In this document: in pieces, positions 13,071 through 14,017 of the stretch
How positions within the stretch are numbered: position 1 is the stretch's first letter
Layout of the letters: each line of letters opens with the position of its first letter
Assembly: GCA_021414185.1 (NCBI GenBank)
Contig: JAIOOZ010000462.1
Span: 1-14,017, forward strand
DNA: 14,017 bases
From: Betaproteobacteria bacterium
GTDB lineage: Bacteria > Pseudomonadota > Gammaproteobacteria > Burkholderiales > SG8-41
Direction: 5' to 3'
Notes under the pieces: generated by a model
Database searches by the model: none
Seen by the model: the letters and a program-made list of their open reading frames with translations, nothing else
Told to the model about the DNA's origin: nothing
Translations under genes and position numbers: made by a program

Positions 13071-14017
13071 ATGCTTCGTTTTGCCACGCTGCTGCTGATT
13101 GCGTCCGTAAACTTCGCCGCGCAGGCAGAAAATTATCCGTCGCGCCCGATCCGCTGGATCGTGCCGGTGCCCGCGGGCAGCAGCGGCGACTTCGTCACGC
13201 GCATCGTCACCCAGAAAATCGGCGAAGCCTGGGGGCAGCAGATCATCATCGACAACCGCTCCGGCGGTGCAGCGGTCATCGGCAGCGACATCATCGCCAA
13301 AGCGTCGCCCGACGGCTACACGTTCGGCACGCTGCTCACGCCGCACGTCGTCAACCCGTCGGTGCTTAAAAATCTGCCGTACGACACGCTGCGCGATTTC
13401 ACGCCGGTGACGCTGATGGTCACGGTACCCAACGTGATGACCATGCATCCCAGTGTGCCCGCCAATACGCTGAAGGAAGTCATCGCGCTCGCCAAAGCGA
13501 ACCCGGGCAAGTACAACTATGGGACGCCGGGAACGCTGACGTCAGGACATCTCTCGATGGAAATGCTGAAGCTCGCCGCCGGCATCGACATCACTTACGT
13601 TCCGTACAAAGGCGGCGCGCCGGCGATCACGGACTTGATCGGCGGACAGATCCAGTTCCTCATCAGCGGTCCGCCGGGCGTGCTGCCGCATATCAAGAGC
13701 GGCCGTCTCAAAGCCATCGGAACCACGTCCCTGCAGCGCCTGCCGTGGCTGCCGGACACGCCGACTTTCGCCGAATCGGGGCTACCGGGTTACGACACTT
13801 ACGGTTGGTACGGCGTGTTCGCGCCCGCGAAAATTCCGCGGGAAATCGTGACGCGGCTGCAGGCGGAAATCGCGCGCGTGCTGAAATTACCCGACATCCG
13901 GGAGAAATTCGCCACACAGGGTGCGATTCCGATTGGCAATACGCCGGAAGATTTCGCGGCCTACGTCAAACGCGAGATGGGCGTATGGGGAAAAGTCGCG
14001 CGCCAGGTCGGGCTCAA
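13071..14017 (+). CDS. Tripartite tricarboxylate transporter substrate-binding protein (TctC/Bug family), 3' end cut
   Basis: An ATG at 13071 opens a frame of 315 complete codons that runs off the window end; family length suggests only a few residues are missing. The signal peptide is MLRFATLLLIASVNFAAQA, cut before ENYPSRP. The mature start YPSRPIRWIVPVPAGSSGDF corresponds to the usual PxRPIRxIVPxxPGG block, but the canonical PGG is AGSSG here, which may alter ligand-loop geometry. SPDGYTFGTL, PYDTLRDFTPV, LSMEMLKLAAGI, YKGGAPAI and SGPPGVLPHI follow in family order. It is periplasmic and binds a carboxylate for a transporter not encoded here. It starts 45 bp after the XRE regulator on the same strand and is clearly diverged from the first copy at 4075-5046. 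Confidence 0.92.
   Translation, partial: MLRFATLLLIASVNFAAQAENYPSRPIRWIVPVPAGSSGDFVTRIVTQKIGEAWGQQIIIDNRSGGAAVIGSDIIAKASPDGYTFGTLLTPHVVNPSVLKNLPYDTLRDFTPVTLMVTVPNVMTMHPSVPANTLKEVIALAKANPGKYNYGTPGTLTSGHLSMEMLKLAAGIDITYVPYKGGAPAITDLIGGQIQFLISGPPGVLPHIKSGRLKAIGTTSLQRLPWLPDTPTFAESGLPGYDTYGWYGVFAPAKIPREIVTRLQAEIARVLKLPDIREKFATQGAIPIGNTPEDFAAYVKREMGVWGKVARQVGL

Noticed and set aside
12696..13448. A 250-codon minus-strand frame across the XRE and TctC genes
   Set aside because: It spans two well-supported plus-strand genes and their intergenic gap, with no motif.

Overview
The window is GC-rich, densely coded DNA from a Gram-negative bacterium. Two orphan tripartite-tricarboxylate (TctC/Bug) solute-binding proteins, a large secreted alpha/beta hydrolase, CsbD and BON stress proteins and many small lipoproteins suggest an environmental betaproteobacterium, probably Burkholderiales or a relative. 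That placement is inferred from gene content; no rRNA or other marker gene is present. I saw no tRNA, rRNA, CRISPR array, transposase or phage gene.

Layout. (a) 1-1228: the 3' part of a gamma-glutamyltransferase-family gene, then a 65-residue lipoprotein with Asp-rich repeats and a strong terminator. (b) 1262-2210: an uncharacterised helical protein convergent with, and overlapping, a small potassium-channel protein. (c) 2284-5046, minus strand: a DUF2306-like membrane protein, an enolase-superfamily (mandelate racemase/muconate lactonizing) enzyme and a TctC solute-binding protein, the last two probably one operon. (d) 5257-7419: a divergent secreted Abhydrolase_10-type hydrolase. (e) 7455-8506, minus strand: three small exported proteins in a row. 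(f) 8746-9844: csbD followed closely by a three-BON-domain periplasmic protein, ending in a good terminator. (g) 10126-11397: a TetA-like MFS exporter bracketed by two different clusters of inverted and direct repeats. (h) 11704-13025: a lipoprotein and an XRE-type regulator. (i) 13071-end: a second TctC protein, cut by the window edge.

Two functional themes stand out. The divergent hydrolase / TctC / enolase-superfamily group could form a small scavenging pathway: an exported esterase releases a carboxylate, TctC captures it, and the cytoplasmic enzyme isomerises or dehydrates it. The second theme is envelope stress. CsbD, the triple-BON protein and three small exported proteins diverge from one intergenic region holding a duplicated, partly palindromic motif (GTATGTGCG...CRCACGGAACG). 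A related motif lies in reverse orientation upstream of the Asp-rich lipoprotein at 982, which suggests a shared regulator. The most unusual sequence structures are this motif, the repeat clusters around the MFS gene, and the replacement of the first lysine of the usual KxK motif in the enolase-superfamily enzyme.
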